Shown piece after piece: positions 30,447 through 40,611 of a stretch of DNA of 64,000 nucleotides. Source of the DNA: an uncultured bacterium (GTDB lineage: Bacteria; Bacteroidota; Rhodothermia; Rhodothermales; UBA10348); the NCBI GenBank assembly GCA_943788505.1, contig CALSQR010000001.1, positions 1,054,001-1,118,000 on the forward strand, in the 5' to 3' direction. Below the pieces are notes generated by a model, which worked only from the letters and a program-made list of their open reading frames with translations, had not been told where the DNA came from and made no database searches. Position numbers and translations under genes: made by a program. How positions within the stretch are numbered: position 1 is the first letter of the stretch; every line of letters begins with the position of its first letter.

Positions 30447-31898
30447 TCAAACTCCTCCAATACAGACATATTTGGTTTCGAGATATTCCTCGATGCCCAT
30501 TCTGGATCCTTCCCGTCCCAGACCAGATTCCTTGACTCCCCCAAAGGGCGCTACTGCCGTTGATGTCACCCCGGTATTGACACCTACGATTCCATACTCG
30601 AGCGCTTCAGTGATGCGCCAGATCCGGGCATTGTCGCAGGTATAGACATAGGCTGCGAGGCCGTAAGGCGTGTTATTGGCTCGATCAATGACTTCAGACT
30701 CCGTTGAAAAAACAGATACGGCAGAGACAGGCCCAAAAATTTCCTCATTAGTGATGTCCATGTCATCGGTTACGTCCGACAGTAGTGTGGGCGTAAAAAA
30801 CGTTCCTCCCAGGTCGTGGCGCTTGCCACCTGTCCGGATCTGCGCTCCCGCTTTCACCGCGCCGCCAATGAGACGCTCCACTTTGTCGATGGCTGCGTTA
30901 TTGATAAGGGGCCCGATCTCAATTTGGTCATCTACACCCGGACCGACCTTTAATGCTTGTGTTCTACCTGTCAGGCGAACGATGAACTCTTCCGCAACGT
31001 CCCGATGGACGAATATGCGGTTCGCACACACGCAGGTCTGACCCGCATTTCTGTACTTCGAGGCCACTGCACCTTCGATGGCCGCATCAAGGTCTGCGTC
31101 AGAAAACACAATGAATGGAGCATTCCCCCCCAACTCAAGGGATACCCGTTTAACCGTATCGGCGCATCCTTTTAACAAGATCTTGCCGACGGCGGTTGAC
31201 CCAGTAAACGAAAGCTTTCTCACGACGCTACTGGCCATCAAGGTCTTTCCGACCACATCCGGCCGGCTGGTCGTAATGACATTTAGGACACCGCTCGGAA
31301 AACCCGCGTCTTCGGCCAACCGTGCTAAAGCGAGCGCAGAAAGCGGCGTCAATTCTGATGGTTTGACAATTACTGTGCAGCCTACGGCCAAGGCAGGTGC
31401 CACTTTTCTGGTGATCATCGCAGACGGAAAATTCCATGGCGTGATGGCCGCCACGACGCCGATGGGTTGCCTTAGCGCCATGATTCTCTTGTCGGCGGCG
31501 TGTGAGGGGATTACATCTCCGTAGGCCCGACGTGCTTCCTCGGCAAACCATTCGACAAAGGATGCGGCATACGAAATCTCCGCTTTGCTCTCCGCTAGAG
31601 GCTTACCCTGCTCAAGTGTCATGAGCATGGCCAAGTCGTCGGCATGTTCCAGAATTAGTTCATGCCAGCGTTTCAACAAATTGGCCCTTTCTCCAGCTAG
31701 ACGTTCCTTCCATTCACGAAGCGCACCTTCGGCCGCATCAATGGCGTCTTGCGTATCTGAGTCATCCAGATCGGGTACCGTAGCTATCTCCCTCCCATCA
31801 GCCGGGTTCAAGACGGCGAAGCGTGAGCCCGACCGGGCATTGACCCAGTAGCCATTAATGAAGGCATTGTCCCTTAGAAGTTCTGCCACTGCAATCAT
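30447..31898 (-). CDS. gabD: NAD(P)-dependent succinate-semialdehyde dehydrogenase
   Basis: Aldehyde dehydrogenase family enzyme, 483 residues, oxidising succinate semialdehyde to succinate, the last step of GABA breakdown. Motifs: ITPWNFPSAMITRK for cofactor binding, FTGSTAVGK, catalytic Glu in LELGGNAPF, catalytic Cys in GQTCVCANR, and the late EIFGPV and GLGREG. The GQTCVCANR and MALRQPIGV patterns point to GabD rather than other aldehyde dehydrogenases. It is separated by about 100 bp from the amidohydrolase gene. A glutamate decarboxylase-like source of GABA could be the 638-residue decarboxylase at 15.4 kb, but this is speculation. Confidence 0.9.
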   Translation of the reverse strand: MIAVAELLRDNAFINGYWVNARSGSRFAVLNPADGREIATVPDLDDSDTQDAIDAAEGALREWKERLAGERANLLKRWHELILEHADDLAMLMTLEQGKPLAESKAEISYAASFVEWFAEEARRAYGDVIPSHAADKRIMALRQPIGVVAAITPWNFPSAMITRKVAPALAVGCTVIVKPSELTPLSALALARLAEDAGFPSGVLNVITTSRPDVVGKTLMASSVVRKLSFTGSTAVGKILLKGCADTVKRVSLELGGNAPFIVFSDADLDAAIEGAVASKYRNAGQTCVCANRIFVHRDVAEEFIVRLTGRTQALKVGPGVDDQIEIGPLINNAAIDKVERLIGGAVKAGAQIRTGGKRHDLGGTFFTPTLLSDVTDDMDITNEEIFGPVSAVSVFSTESEVIDRANNTPYGLAAYVYTCDNARIWRITEALEYGIVGVNTGVTSTAVAPFGGVKESGLGREGSRMGIEEYLETKYVCIGGV

Positions 31899-31997
31899 GG
31901 TTTACCTGCTTCTTGGTTGGAATCAAACTGTTAAACCCTATAGTTTGCCGTTTCCGGCACACACTCTTTCCATTCCGCTTACAACTCTACCTCATTG

Positions 31998-34292
31998 ATG
32001 GTTCGCATTCTGGTCTGCTGCCTGCTTTTTCTTCTTTTCACTGCTCCAACGAGCCATGCACAGTCCCAAATCGGTGTGCGCGGGATCGTAGTCGATGCCG
32101 AATCGGGCGCACCCATGCGGGATGTCCAACTTTTTCTTTCTGATGGCTCTGGGAGTATTTCGGACCGAGATGGGCGATTCAGTTTACTGACAGACTCGAC
32201 GGAGCCAGATTCACTCACTGCCCGCTATGTGGGATACGAAGATGTCCGCTCCTGGGTAATTCCGCGAATGCTGCCCGGTGAATTGGTAGTAATCAGTATG
32301 CGCTCGCTGCCGATAGAAATGGTAGGAATCGTTATATCCGCGACGCGGGAAGGGCAATCGAGCGGGGATGTGGCGGCCTCGATCGGCCGGATCGGAGAGG
32401 GTGTAATCTCAGATCGAATCCCGGCTCACCCGGCTAGGATCATGAACCGTATTCCTGGAGTCTGGGTCAATGCCACGGAAGGAGAAGGACACATGACTGC
32501 CATTCGGCAACCGCTGTCCACATTGGCCCACTACCTGTTTCTCGAAAATGGTATTCCAACACGTTCTACGGGTTTTTTCAACCATAACGCCCTTTTTGAA
32601 GTCAATATCGCCCAATCATCTGCGATCGAAATAATCAAAGGCCCTGGCACAGCGATGCATGGTAGTGACGCCATTGGCGGCGTGATTAATGTCGAAACAG
32701 GTTCTATCCCCGAATCATCGGGTGGGGACGTAACCATCGAAGGTGGATCATTCGGATTTCGCAGAATGCTAGCCTCAGGATCTCGTGTCAGTTCACAGTA
32801 TGGCCTTCGTCTGGATCTAAACATCACCGATTCCGATGGATGGCGGAGAGGAACGGCCTACAAGCGACAAAGTGGAACGTTGACGTGGCGTCAATCAACC
32901 GGTCATTCTTCCACGCTCCGTACGGTCGCGGCGTTTACGCGCGTTGAGCAGCATCCTGCCGGAATCGCGGCCATCTCAGAAGAGGATTACCTCAAGGATG
33001 GACGCATTCACTATACGCCAATCTCGTTCCGAAACGTCACGGCACTGCGGCTTTCGAGCAGCTGGAATCGAGCTTCCACTTCTTCGCTCTGGACCGTCAC
33101 GCCCTTTTTCCGCTACTCGGCGATGGATCTTCTTCCAAACTGGGCGCTGTCATTCGACCCGGCAACATGGGAGACTCAAAATTTGTCATTTGGCGCTCAG
33201 GTACGGTATCGATATGACCTTACGCCGCTACGGACGCGCTTAATCGCCGGCGTTGATCTAGACTACAGTCCCGGATGGCGCAAGGAAACGGAAGTAGACC
33301 CCGAGCGAGTAAATGGCGTATTCATAGACTACACAGAAACATCCCCCCAGTACGATTACGATGTGACGTACGCGCAGGCATCTCCATTTTTTCATGCTGA
33401 GTTCAGTCCAGTCGAGCGGCTGCGAATAAGCGCCGGTCTCCGCGTCGATTTGTCCTGGTACGACTACGAAAATCACCTGACTACCGTTCAGGAGGGATCC
33501 CACCGCAGGCCTGCATCCGGAACGGTCTCCTACCAGCAGGCTAGCCCTAAACTCGGCGTAACGTGGAAGGCTCTCGAAAGAGTTACTTGGTTTGCATCCT
33601 ACCGCCGCGCCTTCAGAGTACCGTCCGAACGTCAGATATTTCGGCAAGGCCAAGCCTCTGAGTCATTTGGTTTGAAGCCCGTTATCGCTGACAGTTATGA
33701 GTCCGGGATCCGATTGGCCGATCAACGATGGGGCCAGGCTGAACTCACCGTTTTCAACATGGTCAAGGCCAACGACATCGTTACGTTCAACTATGAGGAC
33801 GGGTCTAGAGGTAGCGTAAACACGGGGAAAACACGACATCGAGGCGTGGAAATGGGAGCTAATACGTCGATAAAGGATATTGTAACCCTCGCGGCAACAG
33901 TTACCCTGGCCGACCACGAGTATGTGGACTGGACGACGAACCTCGGCAACAACTATTCAGGAAATGGCATGGAAGTCGCGCCCCGAACTGTGGTTAATGC
34001 CGAAATGATCTTCCACCTACCTCTGTTCGATGGGATTGATATCGGGGCCGATGTAAGCAGCATCGGAGGATACTGGATGGATGCGGCGAACACGTCCAGA
34101 TACGGTGGCCACCAGGTGCTGAATATCAGACTGAATGCTTTCATCACGCCGGAGATAAACCTAGTTGCACGGGTTGGCAACGCAACAGACGTTCTGTACG
34201 CCGAACGTGCGACCACTCACCCATTCCGGGGCGATGAGTTTGCTCCGGGCGCGCCACGAAACATGAATGTGGCGCTGCGATACGCGTTTTAA
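31998..34292 (+). CDS. TonB-dependent outer membrane receptor
   Basis: Outer membrane active-transport receptor, 764 residues. After the signal peptide (VRILVCCLLFLLFTAPTSHA) comes a carboxypeptidase-regulatory-like domain (GIVVDAESGAPMRDVQLFL), a plug domain (RIMNRIPGVWVNATEGEG, IEIIKGPGTAMHGSDAIGG) and a long beta-barrel ending in aromatic Phe (NMNVALRYAF). The overall pattern is that of vitamin/siderophore receptors rather than SusC. The ATG at 31998 is used instead of the TTG one codon earlier. It stands alone, with no SusD partner, so its ligand is unknown. Confidence 0.92.
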   Translation: MVRILVCCLLFLLFTAPTSHAQSQIGVRGIVVDAESGAPMRDVQLFLSDGSGSISDRDGRFSLLTDSTEPDSLTARYVGYEDVRSWVIPRMLPGELVVISMRSLPIEMVGIVISATREGQSSGDVAASIGRIGEGVISDRIPAHPARIMNRIPGVWVNATEGEGHMTAIRQPLSTLAHYLFLENGIPTRSTGFFNHNALFEVNIAQSSAIEIIKGPGTAMHGSDAIGGVINVETGSIPESSGGDVTIEGGSFGFRRMLASGSRVSSQYGLRLDLNITDSDGWRRGTAYKRQSGTLTWRQSTGHSSTLRTVAAFTRVEQHPAGIAAISEEDYLKDGRIHYTPISFRNVTALRLSSSWNRASTSSLWTVTPFFRYSAMDLLPNWALSFDPATWETQNLSFGAQVRYRYDLTPLRTRLIAGVDLDYSPGWRKETEVDPERVNGVFIDYTETSPQYDYDVTYAQASPFFHAEFSPVERLRISAGLRVDLSWYDYENHLTTVQEGSHRRPASGTVSYQQASPKLGVTWKALERVTWFASYRRAFRVPSERQIFRQGQASESFGLKPVIADSYESGIRLADQRWGQAELTVFNMVKANDIVTFNYEDGSRGSVNTGKTRHRGVEMGANTSIKDIVTLAATVTLADHEYVDWTTNLGNNYSGNGMEVAPRTVVNAEMIFHLPLFDGIDIGADVSSIGGYWMDAANTSRYGGHQVLNIRLNAFITPEINLVARVGNATDVLYAERATTHPFRGDEFAPGAPRNMNVALRYAF

Positions 34293-34446
34293 GGTGTGTC
34301 ACCCAACTCGAAAATCCCCCGTGCTTTGCGAGAGAAAGTATGCTTTGAGCCTTTCCTAACAGCTACTTAACAAAGCGTTGGAAACAAGAAAGGGGTTTGG
34401 GGTACAAAGTTCCATTGCTAACTGCCAGTCATTACGAATAGAGTTC

Positions 34447-35754
34447 ATGGAAATCGAAACGCTGAAATATAAAGTCAAGGATATCTCCCTCGCCGAATGG
34501 GGACGTAAGGAAATCCGTCTTGCGGAAGCCGAGATGCCGGGTCTCATGGCCCTCAGGGAGGAATACCGAGGTCAGGAGCCATTAAAGGGAGCTCGAATCG
34601 CCGGTTGCCTCCACATGACCGTTCAGACGGCCGTACTCATCGAGACACTCATCGATCTAGGAGCTGAGGTTACTTGGTCTTCTTGCAACATCTTTTCCAC
34701 GCAGGATGAAGCTGCAGCAGCCATCGCAGCCGCTGGTATCCAGGTTTATGCCTGGAAGGGTATGAACGAAGAAGAATTCGACTGGTGTATTGAGCAGACG
34801 TTGTTCTTCGGCGACGAGCGCAAGCCACTAAATATGATCCTTGACGATGGCGGCGACTTGACCAACATGGTCCTAGATCACTATCCGGAATTCGTGCCCG
34901 GAATCAAGGGACTCTCAGAGGAAACCACAACGGGTGTGCATCGCCTGTACGAGCGCCAAAAGAATGGCACGCTTCCCATGCCTGCGATCAATGTTAACGA
35001 CTCGGTTACCAAGTCCAAGTTTGACAACAAGTACGGTTGTAAGGAATCCCTCGTGGATGCTCTACGTCGTGCCACAGATATCATGATGGCTGGCAAGGTT
35101 GCGGTCGTTGCCGGTTACGGAGACGTTGGCAAAGGCTCGGCAGCTTCGCTTCGTGGTGCTGGTGCACGTGTCATTGTAACCGAAATCGATCCGATCTGTG
35201 CCCTACAGGCCGCCATGGACGGTTTTGCTGTCAAGAAGATGGACGACGCGGTAAAGCAGGCAGACATTGTGGTAACCGCAACGGGCAACTTCAATGTGAT
35301 CACGGAGCGTCATTTCCGGTCAATGAAGGACAAAGCCATTGTGTGTAACATTGGCCACTTCGATAACGAGATCGATATGGTCTGGCTGAATACGCAGTAC
35401 GGAGATACAAAAGACACGATCAAGCCGCAGGTCGATCTATATACGATCGACGACAAGGAGATTATCATCTTGGCTGAAGGGCGCCTCGTAAACTTGGGCT
35501 GCGCTACCGGACATCCATCGTTCGTAATGTCAAACTCTTTCACCAACCAGGTACTGGCGCAGTTAGAGTTGTGGTTCAACGCAGACAAGTACGACAACGA
35601 AGTCTACACCCTTCCGAAGCACCTCGATGAGCGTGTGGCTCGTCTTCACCTTGCCAAAATCGGGGTGGAATTAGACGAACTTTCTTCGGCACAGGCTGAC
35701 TATATCGGGGTTACCCCTAACGGCCCGTACAAACCGGAATATTACCGGTACTAG
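34447..35754 (+). CDS. ahcY: Adenosylhomocysteinase
   Basis: NAD-dependent enzyme that splits S-adenosylhomocysteine into adenosine and homocysteine, keeping the methyl cycle going. The start at 34447 ([19 protein letters not shown]) is clear, since the longer frame from 34378 adds non-conserved residues. Motifs: [48 protein letters not shown], the NAD site [13 protein letters not shown], and the C-terminal KPEYYRY. Length 435 is typical. It is followed by a short direct-repeat cluster that begins in its stop codon and by a strong terminator. No SAH riboswitch was seen in the 150-bp leader. Confidence 0.97.
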   Translation: MEIETLKYKVKDISLAEWGRKEIRLAEAEMPGLMALREEYRGQEPLKGARIAGCLHMTVQTAVLIETLIDLGAEVTWSSCNIFSTQDEAAAAIAAAGIQVYAWKGMNEEEFDWCIEQTLFFGDERKPLNMILDDGGDLTNMVLDHYPEFVPGIKGLSEETTTGVHRLYERQKNGTLPMPAINVNDSVTKSKFDNKYGCKESLVDALRRATDIMMAGKVAVVAGYGDVGKGSAASLRGAGARVIVTEIDPICALQAAMDGFAVKKMDDAVKQADIVVTATGNFNVITERHFRSMKDKAIVCNIGHFDNEIDMVWLNTQYGDTKDTIKPQVDLYTIDDKEIIILAEGRLVNLGCATGHPSFVMSNSFTNQVLAQLELWFNADKYDNEVYTLPKHLDERVARLHLAKIGVELDELSSAQADYIGVTPNGPYKPEYYRY

Positions 35755-35783
35755 GTAACTGGGTACTAGATACCGGGTACTAG
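35747..35783. repeat. Three GGTACTAG direct repeats at the ahcY stop codon
   Basis: GGTACTAG occurs at 35747-35754, 35762-35769 and 35776-35783, spaced 15 and 14 bp. The first copy holds the last Tyr codon and TAG stop of ahcY; the other two lie just after, before the terminator. They look like small tandem duplications of the gene end. Confidence 0.8.
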
Positions 35784-35802
35784 GTCGGACGATCTCTAGA
35801 AG

Positions 35803-35841
35803 AGCCCCGCTTTCGCCGTGTGCGAGAGCGGGGCTTTGTTG
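35803..35841 (+). terminator. Intrinsic terminator of ahcY
   Basis: A 14-bp stem with one wobble (AGCCCCGCTTTCGC at 35803-35816 and its partner at 35822-35835), a 5-base loop and a TTTGTT tail. The remaining 246 bp up to acnA (35842-36087) hold no gene that can be supported, only a C-rich stretch and the acnA leader. Confidence 0.85.
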
Positions 35842-36087
35842 TATGCGGCTCTTATGTATGTGCATCCTGATGCATTCCGCCACCGCCCGCCATTGCCCGC
35901 CCCATCGCTCGCCATCGCCGATGCTGCTGGTTGAGGCTTCGCTTCCCCACTTGCCTTCATTCGGTTTTCACTGCTTTTCATCCCCCGATGACTGCGAGGG
36001 CTGTTTTTGAGACCGCAAAACGTTCTGGTTTTCGGTATCTTTTAGGCTCTCTTTCAACCGGCCCTCCGGGGTCCAACCGCTACGGTT

Positions 36088-38841
36088 ATGAGCAACGCTC
36101 CCGACGCACAGAATTCTCCAAATAAAGACCTTTTCGGCACCCGCCAGACGTTTGACACCGGCTCCGGTACGGGCGTCCTTTACAGCCTGAATGCCCTACG
36201 GGATCAAGGCTTTGCCGGCATTGACCGACTTCCATACTCAATCAAAGTCCTGCTTGAGTGCGCTCTTCGCAATTGTGACGGATTCCTCGTCGAGAAAGCA
36301 GACGTTGAAAAGCTGGCGACCTACGATCCTACAAATCCGGCTCAGGTCGAAATCCCCTTCATGCCAGCTCGCGTCCTTTTGCAGGATTTCACGGGTGTAC
36401 CCGCCGTCGTGGACCTCGCCGCACTGCGTAGCGCGATGGCACGCCTCGGTGGCGACCCCGAGGAGATCAACCCCCGTGTTCCTGTTCACTTGGTAATCGA
36501 CCACTCTGTCCAGGTTGATGCCTTTGGACAGCCCGGGGCTCTTGCTACCAACGAAAAGCGCGAGTTTGAGCGCAATGCAGAGCGCTACGAATTCCTTCGC
36601 TGGGGACAGAGCGCGTTCGATAATTTCTCCGTTGTGCCTCCAGGAAGCGGCATTTGCCACCAAGTCAACCTCGAGTACATCGGCCGTGGCGCTTGGAGCA
36701 AAAAGGAAAGCGACGGTATGACCGTCTGGTATCCGGACTCACTCGTTGGAACGGACAGCCACACGACGATGATCGACGGCCTTGGTGTCGTTGGTTGGGG
36801 CGTGGGCGGTATTGAAGCAGAAGCAGTGATGCTGGGCCAACCGGTCTACATGCTGATGCCAGAAGTCATTGGTGTTCGCATTACCGGCCAGCTCCCAGAA
36901 GGAGCCACGGCCACAGACCTCGTGCTGCGCGCTACTGAAATGCTGCGTGAATACGGCGTCGTAGGCAAGTTTGTCGAATTTTTCGGCCCGGGCGTTTCTA
37001 ATATGACCGTGCCTGACCGCGCAACGATTGCCAACATGGCGCCTGAGTATGGTGCCACCATGGGCTTCTTCCCGATCGATCAGGAAACACTGAATTTCCT
37101 TCGCAGAACGGGCCGCGACTCAGAGCTCGTAGACGCCGTTGAGAGCTACACGAAAGCACAGGGGCTTTTCCGCACCGACGATTCGGCCGATCCGCTCTTC
37201 AAAGATGTCCTCGAACTAGACCTCTCTTCCATAAAGCCGGCTCTTTCCGGTCCCAAGCGTCCACAGGATCGTATCGAACTCCCAGCGATGCAGCAAGAAT
37301 TCCATGCTGCGCTCGCACGTCCAGCAGGGCCTCAGGGCTTCGGTCTTTCAGAGGAACGACTTGCACGCAAGGGCACCTACAAGGATGATCGGGGCAACGA
37401 AATGGAGATGGAGCACGGCGATGTCACCATTGCTGCAATCACATCATGCACCAACACATCGAACCCGACCGTCATGATTGGCGCCGGACTCGTGGCAAAG
37501 AAAGCCGTCGAACGAGGCCTCAAGGTCAAGCCATTCGTAAAGACATCACTGGCACCTGGCTCGAAAGTCGTAACTGACTACCTAGAAAACGCTGACCTAT
37601 GGCAGTATTTGAATGCCATAGGGTTCAACCTGGTTGGATATGGCTGTACTACCTGTATCGGTAACTCCGGGCCACTGCCCGAAGCAACGGCTAATGCCAT
37701 TAAGGAAGGTGACCTGATCGTATCGGGCGTGCTATCTGGCAACCGAAATTTTGAAGGTCGCATTCATCAGCTCGTGCAGGCAAACTACTTAGCCTCACCG
37801 CCATTGGTAGTAGCCTACGCCCTGGCTGGTACGGTAGACATCGACCTGTCGAAAGACGTGATTGGAACAGATTCTAACGGTATTGATGTCTATCTCAAAG
37901 ATATTTGGCCGACAACGGCTGAGGTTCTTGAGCTTGTAAACCGATGCGTCACGCCTGAAGCCTTTAAAAAAGAGTACGACGGCATTGAAGACTCCAATGA
38001 GCTTTGGAATGAAATCCAGATCCCGGAAGGATCCGTGTACCAGTGGTCAACCAAATCAACCTATGTTCAGGAGCCACCTTTCTTTACGGAGCTGACGTCT
38101 GAAACGCCAACTATCTCAACGATTAGTGATGCACGGGTATTGGCCAAAGTCGGTGATTCGACAACTACGGATCATATCTCTCCTGCTGGCGCCATCGCAC
38201 CCGACGGTCCGGCGGCTAAGTACCTGCTGGAAAATGGTGTCGACTATCTGGATTTCAACAGCTTCGGCTCACGTCGCGGAAATCACGAAGTGATGATGCG
38301 CGGAACGTTTGCGAACATCCGCATCAAGAACCACTTAGTACCGGGAATTGAGGGCGGAGTAACGCGGTATTTCCCCACAGACGAAACCATGGCGATCTAC
38401 GATGCTTCCATGAAATACCAGGAAGACGGCACTTCGCTCGTCGTTCTGGCCGGGAAGGACTACGGCATGGGCTCCAGTCGTGACTGGGCCGCCAAAGGCA
38501 CCCTCCTGCTTGGCGTAAAAGCCGTGATTGCCGAAAGCTACGAGCGAATCCATCGCTCCAACTTGATCGGTATGGGCGTTCTGCCATTGCAGTACCTGAA
38601 GGGTGACACCGCAGCCTCACTTGGCCTCGATGGAACGGAGTCCTTTTCCATTGCTGTCTCAAACGATGTAAAGGCACTTAGCACTATTCGGGTGACGGCA
38701 ACGAAGAGCGATGGTTCAGCTGTCATCTTCGATGCAGACTGCCGACTAGATACGCCTGTTGAAGTGGAATACTACCGTAATGGTGGCATCCTGCACTACG
38801 TGCTGCGAGACTTCCTCAACACTTCGAGTGTAACCGCATGA
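36088..38841 (+). CDS. acnA: Aconitate hydratase A
   Basis: Citric-acid-cycle enzyme that isomerises citrate to isocitrate with a 4Fe-4S cluster. The 917-residue product matches the AcnA/IRP type in length. Cluster Cys residues are in [13 protein letters not shown] and [13 protein letters not shown]; other landmarks are [22 protein letters not shown], the swivel-domain [13 protein letters not shown] and [14 protein letters not shown]. The end overlaps the next gene by 4 bp (ATGA). It is unrelated in sequence to the aconitase X pair at 23 kb. Confidence 0.97.
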   Translation: MSNAPDAQNSPNKDLFGTRQTFDTGSGTGVLYSLNALRDQGFAGIDRLPYSIKVLLECALRNCDGFLVEKADVEKLATYDPTNPAQVEIPFMPARVLLQDFTGVPAVVDLAALRSAMARLGGDPEEINPRVPVHLVIDHSVQVDAFGQPGALATNEKREFERNAERYEFLRWGQSAFDNFSVVPPGSGICHQVNLEYIGRGAWSKKESDGMTVWYPDSLVGTDSHTTMIDGLGVVGWGVGGIEAEAVMLGQPVYMLMPEVIGVRITGQLPEGATATDLVLRATEMLREYGVVGKFVEFFGPGVSNMTVPDRATIANMAPEYGATMGFFPIDQETLNFLRRTGRDSELVDAVESYTKAQGLFRTDDSADPLFKDVLELDLSSIKPALSGPKRPQDRIELPAMQQEFHAALARPAGPQGFGLSEERLARKGTYKDDRGNEMEMEHGDVTIAAITSCTNTSNPTVMIGAGLVAKKAVERGLKVKPFVKTSLAPGSKVVTDYLENADLWQYLNAIGFNLVGYGCTTCIGNSGPLPEATANAIKEGDLIVSGVLSGNRNFEGRIHQLVQANYLASPPLVVAYALAGTVDIDLSKDVIGTDSNGIDVYLKDIWPTTAEVLELVNRCVTPEAFKKEYDGIEDSNELWNEIQIPEGSVYQWSTKSTYVQEPPFFTELTSETPTISTISDARVLAKVGDSTTTDHISPAGAIAPDGPAAKYLLENGVDYLDFNSFGSRRGNHEVMMRGTFANIRIKNHLVPGIEGGVTRYFPTDETMAIYDASMKYQEDGTSLVVLAGKDYGMGSSRDWAAKGTLLLGVKAVIAESYERIHRSNLIGMGVLPLQYLKGDTAASLGLDGTESFSIAVSNDVKALSTIRVTATKSDGSAVIFDADCRLDTPVEVEYYRNGGILHYVLRDFLNTSSVTA

Positions 38842-40538
38842 TGCATTCATCCTTTCCGATCCGTATCGGCATTGCAACGGTCCTATGGCTAGCTCTTCCA
38901 CTAACAGCTTGCGCACAGATTGACAATCCATACGACTCGGGAGGGGTATTGCTGCCAGAACAGGCAGCGTATGATGTACAGCACTATGACCTCACCGTCC
39001 AGGCCTTTCCAGAGAGAAAAACATTGGCCGGTGAGGTTGTCGTTTCAGCCAAGATTGCGTCGCCTCTAAGCTGGTTTGTACTAGATCTCGATCCCTTGCT
39101 TGATGTGACAGGTACCTGGTTCCTGACCGATGAAGGCGATCAGGCTGTTGATCTTGAACGCCGAGGCGGAAGACTCTGGCTACGGGCGCTGCAAACGCTT
39201 CAACCGGGGCAAGACGTTCAATTCAAGGTCGCCTACGAGGGCGCTCCTCGCGTCGCGCCCAACCCTCCATGGGATGGCGGCATTCAGTGGGAGAAGACGC
39301 CATCTGGAGCGGACTGGATAGCTACATCGTGCCAGATGATTGGCGCCGACGTTTGGTAGCCAGTGAAGGACCATGTATCGGATGAACCCACCACCATGGA
39401 TATTCACATCCGGGTGCCTGAACCCTTAGTTGCAGCGTCAAATGGCCGCCTTCGAGAGGTTGAACCACATGCATATGGTACCCGCACCTACCATTGGCAC
39501 CTATCGAATCCGATCAATGTGTACAACGTCGCGCTCAATATTGCGTCGTACCGCATCATCGAAGGATCCCTAAAAAGCGTAGCTGGAGACACCTTCCCTA
39601 TTCAATTCTTCGTGCTCCCAGAAGACTATGAGAAAGGTGTCGTCTTGTTTGAAGAGATCAAAGACCATTTGAGATTCTACGAAGACATCCTCGGTCCGTA
39701 CCCGTTTCGCGCAGATAAATATGGAGTGGCTCAAACACCTCATCTTGGCATGGAGCACCAAACTATCATTGCATATGGAGCCGGATTCTCCAATACGGCA
39801 ATGACCAGAGGCAATGACTTAGGCTTTGATGCCCTGCATCACCATGAACTGGCCCATGAGTGGTGGGGCAACCTGGTGACGAATGCAGACTGGTCAGATA
39901 TGTGGCTACACGAAGGCTTCGGATCGTATATGCAGCCATTGTACCGAGAACGGCTATCTGGAGTCGACTCGTACAAAGAAGCGATGATGCAACAGCGCAG
40001 AGGCATAGCTAACCGCAAGGCGCTTTCCCCTGACTCAACCCTGAGCAGTCAGGAGATTTATGCAGGTCATGATATCTACTCCAAAGGTTCTTGGCTACTG
40101 CACACGCTGCGATACCTGGTTGGCGACGACCTGTTCTTCGACATCCTGCGCCGACAGGCCTATCCCGATCCCGCCATGGAGTCCGTCATAGATGGGTCGC
40201 AAGTGCGCTTCGGCACGACAACTGACTTCATTAGCTTGGCTGAGGGCATTGCCGACCAAGACTTAGGATGGTTTTTCGATGTGTATGCCCGTCAACCCCA
40301 TCTACCTCAGCTAGATGTAATCCGCGATGGGTCTACCGCGACGCTCAGATGGGATGTTCCAGGTACCGACCTGCCCTTCAGCATGCCCCTAGATATAGAC
40401 ATAGATGGCCGCCGTCAGCGCGTTGACATGCAGAACGGTATTGCCACAGTAGACGTCGGCGAAGCGTCCGAAATACTCATCGATCCTGACAACTGGATTC
40501 TTCGAGAAGGCAACCTGAAGCAGTCCGAATCGAACTAA
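38838..40538 (+). pseudogene. M1-family metallopeptidase interrupted by an in-frame amber codon
   Basis: Second exported M1 peptidase. One continuous frame of 566 codons is broken by a single TAG at 39357-39359 (codon 174). Just before it the sequence reads SCQMIGADVW and just after it PVKDHVSDEPTTMDIHI. In the family this joint is a conserved WWP followed by KDH, so TAG stands where TGG (Trp) is expected. The downstream part keeps the zinc site HHELAHEWWGN and WLHEGFGSYM. The start overlaps the acnA stop by 4 bp. Either the gene is dead by a point mutation, or the stop is read through; a restart at the GTG at 39363 would give a part without the N-terminal domain and signal peptide. Confidence 0.88.
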
Positions 40539-40611
40539 TGTAGCTGCGCGTTTAATCTAGAGCGTCCCGACCTGCTACTTATCGTCCCTAGACCAAAAGG
40601 TCCTTGACGGC

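Noticed and set aside
34293-34446. SAH or SAM riboswitch in the ahcY leader
   Set aside because: No conserved core of these riboswitches could be found in the 150-bp leader.
39363-40538. Downstream M1 fragment as an independent gene from GTG 39363
   Set aside because: It is in frame with the upstream half and lacks the N-terminal domain and signal peptide; a single amber codon explains both parts better.
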